Source: Manihot esculenta (Eukaryota; Streptophyta; Magnoliopsida; Malpighiales; Euphorbiaceae). Taken from it: DNA of 64,000 nucleotides. The translations under genes and the position numbers were made by a program. The stretch is taken from the NCBI RefSeq assembly GCF_001659605.2, contig NC_035170.2, positions 26,764,020-26,828,019 on the forward strand. The letters are read 5' to 3'. Below the pieces are notes generated by a model. It was not told where the DNA came from. It did no database searches and saw only the letters and a list, made by a program, of their open reading frames with translations. The stretch's first letter is position 1. Each line of letters starts with the position of its first letter. Positions 46,001 through 57,692 of this stretch are shown here, one piece after another.

Positions 46001-46440
46001 CACACAGATTTAATGTGGTTTACTAATTTAGTTATGTGCACGGTAGATAGAGTTTTCTTATATTTCTGTGGTTAATTTTAAAAAAATAAATGACCTTGAG
46101 ATTAGACCCAAGATATTTTAGAAATGAAAGATGCACGCTGACGCCACAAACTTCAAATGCAAAGATTAATATGCAACTATACTTAGTCGATCGGTTTGGT
46201 TAAATTAAATTTTCAATTTTTAAAACCAAATTGAATTGATTAAATTGATTTTTTAAAAAAGTAAAATCGAACCGAATTGAATTTTTTAATAAATAGAATT
46301 AAAATTTTAATTCGATTCGATTCGATCGGTTATTTCGATTTGAACTGAATTCTGCTCACTCCTACTCGTGAGAACAATATCTTACTCATCATTGTATTAC
46401 TTATTGTGATTCCGTGCACTTGCGGATTTTGCATATCAAA
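46001..46440. other. Intergenic DNA with a partial MITE
   Basis: At about 46185-46366 there is sequence of the hAT-type MITE family ending CTGCTCACTCCTAC. No gene. Confidence 0.5.
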
Positions 46441-46459
46441 TATTCTTTCTCTATAATAT

Positions 46460-46760
46460 GAATGACAATTATAGAGAAAATGAAGAACAAAAGAAGAAAA
46501 GAAAGAAAATAATGGAAAAGAAAATAGAGAAAGTGAAAGAAAAATTATGAAGAAAAATAAAGAAAATAATAGAAAAGGGAAGAGAATGAGATAAAAAATG
46601 ATAAGAGATGAAAGAAAAATAATAGAAAAAAATGAGAAGAAAAAAATATGAGATAAGAAAGTAATAAAAAAGGAAAGAAAAATGAGAGAAAAGGAAAAAA
46701 AAATGAAAGAAATGAAATTGATAAAATAAATGAATGATAAAAGGAGATGTGGTGTTATAT
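46460..46760. repeat. Purine-rich low-complexity tract
   Basis: Long runs of GAAA, AGAA and GAGA. The reverse-strand Phe/Leu-rich frame is a consequence of composition. Confidence 0.85.
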
Positions 46761-46764
46761 TTAT

Positions 46765-47075
46765 AAATGTGGATTACTAATGGATTCACAATCTGTTACT
46801 AAATTTTGAAAAAAAGCGCGGGTTTTTTCCCTCTAAGAATTACCAATGGATTTGAAATCCATTGGTAACCGAAAAATATGGGTTTTCAAAAAAAGAACGC
46901 GAAAATTTTACTGTGAAATGCCATTTTAAATTTACTAACAGATGATATCCGTCGGTAAATTTAACACATTTTTTACTTATTAATTTAACGATAAAATTTA
47001 GTAACAGATTTTTAAATCCATTAGTAAATTTTTCAACAGATTACTAAAAAATTTAGAATCCGTTAATAATTTAAA
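46765..47075. repeat. Array of five diverged palindromes
   Basis: Boxes of about 30 bp with consensus TTACYAAYGGATTT and its complement. The one at 46840-46868 is a perfect 14-bp inverted repeat with a one-base loop. Such sets are typical of subterminal regions of CACTA-like DNA transposons (family knowledge), but no terminus is visible here. Confidence 0.6.
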
Positions 47076-47099
47076 TATTTTTTTAAATTTATTTATACG

Positions 47100-47960
47100 A
47101 ATTTCCCAAGTTATTGTATGGCCAGTGATATGCCCAGTTAGCAAGCTTGTTTTATGTCACTTTCTAGCAAAGGTAATGATTACCAGGTTCTCTTTTGGTC
47201 GAATGTTAACCCCCTTAGCAATTTTTTAGAAATTATTATTTCACTATGGTCGGACAAGGGTTATGATCGAGTTTCGAGCATATAAGCACTTAGCAAAAAT
47301 AACGACGAAAAGTATAGATTACTTATTAAAAATAGGGCAATCATCATTTATGGGGCAAACCAGGCAAAGCGGCTAATCTAAATAGACTACATACCCTAGA
47401 TTGTAAAGAAAATTGTCACCTTCAAAGTTGAAGAATCGAAGATCAGTGGGGGTACCTCTAATGTTACACAACAATCGCCCAAAGTAAGCCATGAGCTATC
47501 ACCATAAGTCTAGGCCATGTGGCAAGGGTTTGATAAGACAAGATGCGGTCCCGTTAGTGGAAAGGAAGACTCGGACACCGTAGCACCTGGTTCTTCATCC
47601 TCCTGAATAGGTCAAGTCTTCACATTAAGTTACCTTTAGTATATATAATCCAACAGATCCTCTTTACGCTTCTAATCACGGAATCACTAATCAATCAGTC
47701 GGCGGAATCTCTTATTAATTAACTAGCCAGATCATTGCCAGATTTTCAAAGAATGCTATAATTAACTCCATCTCCTTACAATATAAAAGCTAGCGATCAC
47801 GGAGACAAAATATGCAATTTTTACATAACTATTCTTGAGTTCTAAGCAATTCCTTATATCCTCCCTATTCTTCAGTTTACTGACTTGAGCGTTAGAGTGG
47901 CTACCGTAGGCGCCAACTACCTCACTTTCTCTTTCTTGTAGATTAGCCAATCACAGCACA
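47100..47960 (+). mobile_element. Possible solo LTR of a Tat-like element
   Basis: It is less AT-rich than its surroundings. It contains ATATAAAAGC (about 47780), then about 100 bases later TGACTTGAGCGTTAGAGTGG (47880-47899), the motif also seen at 26436. Ends and target duplication are not recognised. Confidence 0.35.
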
Positions 47961-49250
47961 GTTTTGTTTCGGCCACATCAATTATGAATCCAAAAGAAAT
48001 TAAAATGAGATATTATGAAAAGTTTAATGTAATAAATAATCTAGGATATTGCATACTATATCTACTCATGAAATTCACCGTTTCAAACAATTATATTTCC
48101 CTAATAGACATATAACATTATTTCGAGCCGTTATATTGCCCTAACAGACCTATAATATTTGAACTCACAAAGCATGCACTAATCACATAATCTATCTGTT
48201 AAGTATGAAAATTACAGTGTATATATCATTATGCCCTATTATGTGTGGGTGAAGATAAAAGAAATTATCCACTCAAGTTAAAGCCTAAAAATAAAGTCCA
48301 TAATAAAGTTTAGGACCTTATTTATAAAAGTCTAATTTTAATTTTTTTATTTATTTTATATAAATTAAAAAATTAATTTAATATAAAAAAATTAAATCAT
48401 ATTGCAGATGCATGGCAGAAGATTATGTAACAGCAAATAATGGGCGGTGGATATAACTACCCACCAACCCCTTTAATATTTATTTATTTGTTTTTCTCTC
48501 TATTTATATTATCTAAAACTCATGAAAATATAAAATAACTAGAAGAATTCTTTGAGATTTTTCTCTAATTCTCCCAAAAGTCTATCAAGAACTAGACTAT
48601 TTTGGACAAAAACAATTTGTTCTCACCATTAATTTTCATCTAAAATATATTTCAATTCGAAATATTTTTTAGACTGAATTATATGTATGATTCGTTTTTA
48701 TAATTATACATATACTATGTGATACAAGATGTTCTTTTCAATCGTAAAAAATTATAATTTTTCTAACAATTTATAATCCACAGTTAAATCTCCATAAATT
48801 TTATTTAAAGTTACAAATGTAGAGGCCAATGGAAGAATGTTGAAAAATTAATAGTTTCTTTAATATAATTTCCAGCTATGATGAAAGATTAATAGTCAAT
48901 GGAAGAATGTCTCATTTTGTTTCTGTCATACATTTCCTTCTCCATATTTTTAAATGAGGATTCCATTGCATTGAATTTACGTTATACTGCACAGAAAGTG
49001 CCTATTATTTCTTCAATTGGTGGAATTATTTTTTTTTTCTTGAAATGGAAATTGGAAATTGGAAGACTACAATTTGAGATCTCTCATATTTACTCAAATG
49101 TACTTACATCAGACTAAGTCTGTGAGTGCTGGTGGAATTACCTTTATTTGTTCCTTTATTGCCTGAAGCTTCATCTTAAGTTCTTTTGAAAAATAGAAAT
49201 AACCAATTGATGATCATGATTGCTGAATTTTCTTTTATTGGCTTTTGTTG
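47961..49250. other. AT-rich intergenic DNA
   Basis: No gene that I can support, except that the end may be an intron of the feature that follows. No repeats of note. Confidence 0.4.
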
Positions 49251-49253
49251 CAG

Positions 49254-49322
49254 TTACGTTTTCTTGAATTGGAGCCTAGCTCTTGTGAATATCTGCAGCA
49301 GCCCAAGATTCCATTGACTTAA
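49254..49322 (+). pseudogene. Possible last exon of an unrecognised gene
   Basis: After TTTTGTTGCAG there are 22 open codons (LRFLELEPSSCEYLQQPK and on) followed by TAA. The polypyrimidine-AG acceptor and the protein-like composition suggest a terminal exon. No upstream exon was recognised. It may be a captured fragment. Low confidence. Confidence 0.25.
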
Positions 49323-49755
49323 ATTTTATGTGCAGCTTGAATATCCGATCGCGGAAATGTGCAATACAGCTTCTATTGCAGAGCTTGAATTAAAAATAAA
49401 TATTTGTGTTTATTTAAAGGGAGATTTATAATTTAGTTTTTGGTTATTGGCATTATTAAAAGTCAGTCCCTGCATTTTCAAAAACTTATTAAAACGTCCT
49501 TAACATTTCTCCCTGTCAATGAAATAGTCATTATGTCATCTTTTACGTTAAAAATAGATAAATGACGAGTGAGAAAATTTTTAAAATCCAATTTTGCCCT
49601 CAAATAAAACCCCCTTATTTAGTCATTGGATATTGCTATTATTAACAAGTTAGTTCTTATATTTTCAAAGACCTATTAAAACATTATTATCTTTTCTCAT
49701 ATTTATTAAAACGTTCTTATCATTTCTTTCCGTCAACGAAATAGTACATCCTCCT
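49323..49755. other. Intergenic DNA with a direct repeat
   Basis: About 49435-49560 and 49618-49745 resemble each other (ATTTTCAAA, CTATTAAAAC, CCGTCAA...GAAATAGT). This is probably an old non-autonomous element. No gene. Confidence 0.4.
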
Positions 49756-49757
49756 CT

Positions 49758-50000
49758 TTCTTAAAAAAAAAAGAAAAAAAAAAAAGAAGATGATGATGAT
49801 GAATGAGAAGAAGAAGAAAAAGAAGAAGAAAGAGAAGAAGAAGATGATGATGATGATGAAGAAGAAAAAGAATAAGAAAAATCTCCTCCTCCTCCTCCTT
49901 CTCCTTAAAGAAGAAGAATAAAAAGAAAAATTGAATAAAAAATAAAAAAAAAGAAAAAAAAGAATAAAAAAGAAGGAGAAGAGGAGGAGGAAGAATCAAT
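49758..50000. repeat. Purine-rich simple repeat, (GAA)n and (GAT)n
   Basis: Runs of AAGAAG, GATGAT and AGGAGG. The reverse-strand reading frame is Phe/Leu/His-rich low complexity. Confidence 0.9.
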
Positions 50001-50239
50001 GAAGAAAATATTTTATTTATTGCTTCAAAATTTGTAGGGTATTTTGTGGATGTATTAGAATTTTAAGTTACCTTTTAAGAATATCAAGAACTATGATGGA
50101 AGATGTTTTATTTATTAGGAATATGTTTTTGAGTTAGTGAATTATTTAGATAATGCAGAAAATATTAAATAAATAAATAAATAAATAAAATATTTGTGTT
50201 AAATTATGATTTGCGAGGAGTTGAAAAGATTTTAATATT

Positions 50240-50493
50240 TTTTTTTATAAAAGATTTGTGACGAAGACAAGCCATATTAGTAAATAAGGGATTTCTAACA
50301 GAATTTTTATCTAAGGCAGAATAGTGATGAAACCATTTTCACTAAATTTAGGGACGAAAACTTACCGTCGTTAATGTTTTCGATGGTACAAAGAATCAGC
50401 TAAAAAATTTAGTAATGAATAAAAATTCAGTCACAAAATTTTTTATTGAAAATATCAGCGATGAATTTTAAATCAGTCTATTTTTTTATAGTG
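50240..50493. mobile_element. Possible end of a CACTA-like element
   Basis: The right end reads TATTTTTTTATAGTG, which on the other strand is CACTATAAAAAAATA. Inside are repeated short boxes with TTTAG and GATGAATTTTAAATCAG. The opposite end was not found. Confidence 0.35.
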
Positions 50494-51036
50494 AAAATTA
50501 ATATTATCATAAACTTTTAATAAAATTAAAAAAAATGAAAAGATATAATTAGACTTAGGAATAAAAAATGTATTTTACAATTTAAATATCAAAAAAGTAC
50601 AACTCATTTTCACACTAAAAATAATTAATGTCATAGCAATGACTCTGAAAAATAAGAAATATAAATAAAATGTGAAAGTACAAATTTGACTCTATTGATT
50701 TGAACTAAGTTGATCCGAAAGCATTTTTATTTGTCAAAGCTCATATCACAATTTTCATTGCTAGGCACTTAGAACATTATAAATGATATATTATTAAGTA
50801 ATAAAACATTATAAAAGTGTAAAATTATTCAATTTTTAAAGAAAAATAAAATAAAATAAAAAAACACAAATCTCCTTTTTTTTCCGGATAATATGCATAC
50901 GTCATAATAATATTATATGCATACATCATAATAATATTATATTTTTACTATTAGATAAAAATAAGCTTATTTTTTAAATTCATTATTGAAAATTGGGAGA
51001 GTAGAACCTAAAACTTCTCAAATTTACTTCGATGCA
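50494..51036. other. AT-rich stretch, no gene seen
   Basis: A short duplication around CATACGTCATAATAATATTAT (50894-50942) is the only structure noticed. Confidence 0.5.
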
Positions 51037-51523
51037 CTTACCAGTAGGGGTGAGCAGTATTCGGTTCAAACTGAAAAAATCGACCGAACCGAACCGATTT
51101 AAAATTTTTGTTCGGTTTTTTATACATTTCGGTTCGGTTCGATTTTTAATTTCAGAAATTTCGATTATTTCGGTTCGGTTCAGTTTTAATCAGAAAAAAA
51201 TTGAAAAAACCGAACCGAACCGATTAGTGATAATAATATATTTTTTTAATAATATAGAGAAATTAAATCATATTAAGATTAAAATATTTTAATTAAATTT
51301 TAAAATACTAAAAATAAAGTGTAAAAAATAAAAAAATTATTAAAAATCGAAACCGATTAAATTAAATCGAATCGAACCGAATCAGACTGGTTCAGTTCGA
51401 TTCAGTGTCTGACCAAAATCGGTTCGGTTCGATTTTTATAAACACTAAAATTTCAATTTTTGGTTTATTCAGTTCGGTTCGGTTTTGAACTGAACCGACC
51501 GAATGCTCACCCCTACTTACCAG
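51037..51523. mobile_element. hAT-type MITE with 8-bp target duplication
   Basis: The element proper is 51045-51515 (471 bp). Its 12-bp terminal inverted repeats TAGGGGTGAGCA/TGCTCACCCCTA are perfect and CTTACCAG is duplicated on both sides (51037-51044, 51516-51523). The interior is a mirrored set of GGTTCGGTTCG repeats. An 8-bp duplication and a TAGGG start point to the hAT superfamily. No transposase. Confidence 0.88.
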
Positions 51524-53320
51524 CAGACTAAATCTGCAATATTATAGGTAGTATTTAGTATTTGCATTCGGTCAAAATATTATTTTTATTATTTATCGCT
51601 TAGTGACTCTTTATTTATATTAGTATTTGTTTAATTAAATTAAATTATCATTCCTAATGTTAAAAATTATCATCCTAATGTTTAATGTTTGACAGTAATT
51701 AATTATTATTTTTTTTACATTTATGTCTTTTTATATTTTTCAAATTCACAAACTCAATCCTTAATATACAAATGCTCACTTATTATCATTTTTTTCATTA
51801 TTCACCTTTTTTTCTTATTTATCATTTATATTTAACAGCTAACTAAATCGTATTTTTATCAAATATTTTACTTTAAAAACACTATTTAAACAGATTGTTA
51901 TTAATAGCTAATTTCTAATAAAATCACTCTTAAAATATCTAACCACTATTACAATAACTCATATGTAAAAAAATTAATTTTGAATGAATTAATATAAATA
52001 GAGAATATATTAAGAAAAGAGTGAATAAAGTGTATTAATTATTTTAATTTTTTAGTAATTATTTTTTAAAATATAAAGTAAACTTATTTTTATAAGAAGG
52101 AGAAATATTATATTTTATTTAAAAGCATATGGTGATGACTGATGGACCATATTAATATCAATAATCTTTAATGGGTTACATAGTCAAATATGTTTCGCTG
52201 ATATTAATGGAGTCTCCAATTGTCATCGATTAGTATTCATATCTATAAATTAAATGGATTTACTGGATGTTTATTGGTTATTATGGGCTTTCAGAATCGT
52301 AACGACGACGTTAGTCTTGAAATTTTATTCAAACTTTATCTCGTACAAACTCTCTTCCGTGATTTTGTTCGGGAGATTTTAATGATTTATATTCGAGAGA
52401 TGAGAAAGAAAGAGAAATATTTTTGCCAAATTATCTTATGTAGGAGTTTAGACAGGCACTTAAAGAGCATTTTTGCCAAATTATCTTATATAGGGGTTTG
52501 ATTTTGAATGATTTTAAATTTTTGTTAGACTCTAAAATTGATATTTCTGTTAGATGGTTCGTGATACTACTCTAACTTCTAACTGCTCATACTTTAACTA
52601 GAAAATCTATTAGATATAATCGTTTTTCTATTATCTATTAAGTATAATCGTCTTTTTATTTGGGATGATATCTCTCTTTATTTGATAGAATTTTATTAAT
52701 ATAATCGGTTGATAGAATTTTATTAATATAATCAGTAGTTTTGCTTTAAAAATAAATCTATAAATTAAATGAGGATGAACTTGCTATATATTTTAAGCAA
52801 ATATTATTGAATGGGAGCACCAAGTCTAAACCACAGGGAAGAGGAAAAAGGATAAAATAAATAACTAAATAAAAGAAACGCGACGTTTAGAGTTCTTTTA
52901 GGGTTTAGAGTAGGCAAGGAGTGAGACAAGACAACCATTATCCCCTAAACTAATAAGAATTAGTACCATGTGAATTAAATCATTACTAAATCATAATTTA
53001 AAAAAAAATATTAGGGCTACATTTATTTTATAAAAAATATATTTTTATATTTTTAATGTTTAAAATATTTTAAAAAAAATAATTAATAAAAAATTATTTT
53101 TATAAATAAAAAATTAAGTTATTTTTAGAAAAATGACTTTCTATTTTTTTAAGAAAAATATTTTTTAAACTTTAAAAATTTTATTAAAATATTTTATTTT
53201 TTAATAATATTATAGGTAATATTACATTGAACATAATTAAGAATCAATTTTGTAATACGGTCGAAAATAAAATTTTTCTTTTGATTCTTCATATATTGAA
53301 AAAAAACCATAAAAATAAGG
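51524..53320. other. AT-rich intergenic DNA
   Basis: An open frame at 52220-52501 has no recognisable similarity and includes a duplicated TTTTTGCCAAATTATCTTAT; I do not call it a gene. Nothing else seen. Confidence 0.5.
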
Positions 53321-54023
53321 ATAAATTACATTTTGATCCCTAAATTTTAGAGTAACTAATGGATCGATCTTTGTATTTTTAAAACCTAACAATTAAATCC
53401 TTTTATAATCCGTCTATTCAATTTAGAGGCCCCTCCATCCATTTTTACCGTTAAAAATATGAAAATTTCTTTATTATCATTTTCAAATGTATAAAGTACA
53501 CTTAAGTTCTTAAATTTTAGCATAATTAATAGATCGATTCATGTATTTTTAAAAATTATATAGTTAAATCTCTTTATAATCAATCTGTTATCATCTATTA
53601 TAATTTAAATATTCTGATTTTTTCATTTTTTTTATGTAAAATAACACTAAACTCCCATTAACTTTGTCTATAATGTCTCATTTAACTAAATTTAATACTT
53701 TTTATTCTTCAATTTCTATTTATTAATATACTTCAATACTTATAATTTCAAAATTTTTAAAAATTACTTACAATTTCAGTTATTTTTAAGAGATACCAAG
53801 TAATCTTTATGTAGGTTATAAACTTTTATAAAAAGTATATTAAGTAGAAATTGTACTTTCAGAAAAAATTTAATCATCCACTAATTTTGAACTAATATCT
53901 ATAATGGATGAAAAAACTGTAATTTAGACGGATTAAATATAGAGAAATTTAAGGATTTAGTTTTAAAAATATAATACTGATCCGTCAATTACATTAAAAT
54001 TTAGGGATCAAAGTGTAGTTTAT
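53321..54023. mobile_element. Element with long terminal inverted repeats
   Basis: About 100 bases at each end are inverted copies: left ATAAATTACATTTTGATCCC, right the complement with a few changes. Further diverged copies of the same end sequence occur inside (about 53480-53580) and just outside (about 54165-54245), suggesting nested insertions. Probably a non-autonomous DNA transposon. Target duplication not resolved. Confidence 0.55.
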
Positions 54024-55114
54024 ATAATATAAAATTCTTACCTATATTGGAAAGGATTTAGATGTTCACGAGGGTAATTTAAGTATTTAAAATATCATTA
54101 TTTTTCTTTTGACTGGTTGACTAATGGAACGATCTCCAATTTGAACGGATTGATTATATAAGGCTTTAAGTGTTCGATTTAAAAAATATAAGAACAAATT
54201 TATTAATTACATTAAAATTCAGAAACTAAAGTATAATTTATCTGATTTGAAATCACTTGAATAGTTTTCTGTGACTTAAAATAGAGATGCTTAACGCCCG
54301 TTATTTTAGTTTGACAATTAGTTAGAATTTTTAATTAATTTATTGTGTTATAATTTTTTTTTTCTTAAAATTGCAATTTTGCATGTTTTGGGATTTGTTA
54401 CCTGTGTCCCACATTTTAGGAGGAATTTATAAATATTTTATTTTTTTAAAAAAATTACTTTTTAGTCTCTAAGGTTTAAGGTAATTAACATTTCTATCCA
54501 TTTATTTTGACGACTCAACACTTAAACTTCTCACTTACTATTTCATCAAAACTCGCAGATCTTCCATCCAAAATAGTCGTTTGGGGCACAGAAATTGACA
54601 AAATTGACCCAGACTAAAATCACGAAACTATATCCCTCTTCTCCCCCTCGCTCTCTTTGTCAAAATTTCTCCCTCCATCGAAAATTTCTCTCCCTTTGTT
54701 GAAGGTTTCTCTCATTATTCCTTTCTTCTCTAATCTTGTAAAGAAAATGTTGAAAGAAAAGAAGAAGAGTTGTATCCTGTTCTTTGTCACTATGGGTTTG
54801 TAATTCTTATTCATCATCAACTTCTTCTTATATCTGCGATGGCAGTATCGAGGAGGCTGTGGCAACTGAGTAGAAAGGTGTAAATGTTGTTGATGGATAC
54901 ATCACTGGATTGATGAAAGACAATGGTCGGCTTGTAATGATTTTAATTATGTGTGAAATTGGTATCATCTCAATGAAGAGGCTTAGTGGTGATGGAAAAG
55001 TAAAAGAGGTGATTCTAGTTCCAACTTGATCTCTTTTTGTTCTGTTCATATTGATTCCTATCTTGAGGAGAAGTTAATATACTGATTTGGTATTTATGCA
55101 TATTATATATAAAA
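54024..55114. other. AT-rich intergenic DNA
   Basis: No gene that I can support. The part at 54830-55030 has more coding-like composition but no long open frame. Confidence 0.45.
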
Positions 55115-57427
55115 TGTAATACCCGGCTAGACTCCGGTATCGGAATTCCTACCGTCCGGTGGATTCTTGGATGTCGGAGACCTCTAGAAGGGTAGAATCA
55201 TGTTTTCATAAAATATTTTCATGTATTTTATGGTTTTAAGTAAAAAGGATTTTGAGTTTTGAATGAAAAAGACCATGGAGGCTTTTCCAGGTTCGGCCGC
55301 CGAAACTCAAAGTTCGGCCGCCGAACATTTGAGAGTTTAGGAGGGAAGTTAGGCTTCCGAAAATTGGCTCAGGTTCGGCCGCCGAACCTTATGTTCGGCC
55401 GCCGAACCTTATGTTCGGCCGCCGAACATGCATGAGATGTGGGGGCACGTTCGGCCTCCGAAGGTGGTCTGGCCAGCCCCTATATAAGAGCTCCATGGCC
55501 GAAACGGGCGAGTTTTCTCCCCATTTTCGACCACGGTGAGTTCTTGCTCTTCCATGGTTCATTTTTGATGATTTTCCTCCAATCTTTCACGTTTTAACAA
55601 GCTTTTTGTCGATTTGAAGGTTTTTGAGCAAATAGAGCAAGTTTTAGAGCTTGGAGACCCAAGGAGTTAAATCTCTCCCAACTCCAAGTTTAGGTCATCT
55701 CTCTCTCGATCTTCAAGAGGTAAGAGCCGATCTTGAGCTCATTTTACTTTTTAAGTAAGTTTTAAGTTGATTCATGGGGTAGAATGGCATGTATAGGTTG
55801 ATGTAGAGTTTATGGGTTTAATGTGTGTTTTTGAGCTATGTGGCTTGTTTATGGTTGTTTGATGTGTTGTAGTTGGGGCTTAGTATAGTTCCCATAGGCT
55901 TGTATGCTTGAGTATGGATGTTGTAGAATAGGTTTATGCATGATGGTATGAGTTGGGAGGCATTTGTGCATGTTTGAACCAAGTTTCTGCCCTTTGGGAG
56001 AAACCAGATTCGGCAGCCGAAAGGACTTTCGGCCGCCGAACCCTCTTGTGGAGGCAGCATTCGGCTGCCGAAGCCTGCCCCCGAAAGAGGACTTTCGTCT
56101 CTGTCTGGGAGGTTCGGCCGCCGAAGGTGCCCCCGAACATGCATGAGTTTCGTCTCTGTCTGGGAGTTTCGGCCGCCGAAGGTGCCGCCGAACCTACCTG
56201 ACTTTCGGCTCTGGAGGGACTTTCGGCCGCCGAACCTGCCGCCGAAAGTGCCCTGTTCAGCCATTCCTTGCATGTTTTTCTATGGTTGTTTCATGATGTT
56301 CTAGGGGGTTTTTGGGGATTAGTTTGGAGTTATGTTCATGTATGTTTGGTCCCTCATTTGAGTCCACCTGTGTAGGTTCGAACCCGAGGAACCGAGGACC
56401 CCAACAGTGAGATAGCTGCTTCAGAGTCTTTAGAGCTTCAGCCAGAGGTGAGTGGAATAACTCCTTATGTTTTAAAATATATAACGAATGTTTTAGCATG
56501 ATTCACGCATCATGATATGATAGGGTGTTTGCATTAGTATTCACGAATATGTTACATTGCATAATATATTGTTGCTGTGGATGAATGTTGGATGATCCTT
56601 TAGTCCTCACCATGATATGAGATATGATGATGATACGGTATGAAAGACCAGTGAGGCCCATTCTACGCCCCTGGCACGATGTAAGAGAAAGACCAGTGAG
56701 GCCCATTCTACGCCCCTGGCACAGTTGGACTGTTATGTTATGATATGCTATGTAAGAGAAAGACCAGTGAGGCCCATTCTACGCCCCTGGTACAGTTGGA
56801 CTATGTAGAGGACTATTGGTGACAAGTTCATCTTTGATGTGAATTGTTTGTGATATGTTGCATTCCATGAAAAGCATGAAATTTAATGTAATGTTTTTAT
56901 TATTCTGCTCACTGGGCTCTTGTAGCTCACCCCTCTCCCCTAACCCCCAGGTGTGCAGGTACAGGGTAGATCAGGAGGTCAGCAGGAGTAAAAGTCGGTT
57001 TTATGTAATAGTTAGAAGTAGTGGACATGATGAATGTTGTAATGTAATGTCTGGTATAGTTTTGTTATGTATTAATGATATTGAGGATTAGAGAGTGTGC
57101 TTGACCCTATGTATATGGTTATCCCTTGTTACATGATCTATAGAATGTTTTATGCTGATGTTCATGATAGCCAAGCTTAATGTATGATGAGATACCCCAT
57201 TGGAGCATTTGATAAGGGCTCCAGTGGAGGTTTATGTTTATGCTTATGAGTTTATACAGGTTAAGCTTGGTTGATGAAAAGAAAGTTCAAAATTTTATGT
57301 ATGTGGTTGATCATGTATGGGATTAAACAGGTTCACAGGATGTATGTTAGGCTTGCTACGGGTCCCGGCGGCCTTAAGCTGATCTGGATCCTAGCGCCGG
57401 TAGCGGTCCGATTTTCAGGTCGTTACA
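55115..57427 (+). mobile_element. E3 5' LTR
   Basis: 2313 bp, TGTAATACCCGG...GTTACA. GCC palindromes lie at 55292-55426 and 56016-56250, a TATA box (CTATATAAGAG) at 55480-55490, donor-like GT at 55720 and 56448, acceptor-like AG at 56375 and 56958, and a triplicated hairpin box at about 56643-56795. Closest in type to the E1 LTR and the solo LTR. Confidence 0.92.
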
Positions 57428-57430
57428 GAG

Positions 57431-57442
57431 TGGTATCAGAGC
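57431..57442 (+). promoter_or_regulatory. Primer binding site of E3
   Basis: TGGTATCAGAGC three bases after the LTR, as in E2. Confidence 0.92.
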
Positions 57443-57692
57443 CCTAGGTTCATATGGTTGGACCTAGAGTGTCGGGCTCATAGATGTCATAGAAGCTTAA
57501 GCACAATAGGAAAGATCATGTCCACTAGGATAGGATGTAGAGTCCTGTCTTGATTGATGATGTGAAATGCCATGATGATATGCATGTGCATTAATGCTAT
57601 GTTATGTATGATGTGTATGTGATGCTGGTTCATGTGTTTCCACATGAACCATATGATGCTGATGTTCTATGTGCTGTTTTTCAGAAAACAAG

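Noticed and set aside
46469..46789. Phe/Leu-rich reverse-strand frame (and 49733-49999)
   Set aside because: Purine-rich low-complexity DNA.
52220..52501. 93-codon reading frame
   Set aside because: No similarity recognised, contains an internal DNA duplication, and has no splice or promoter context.
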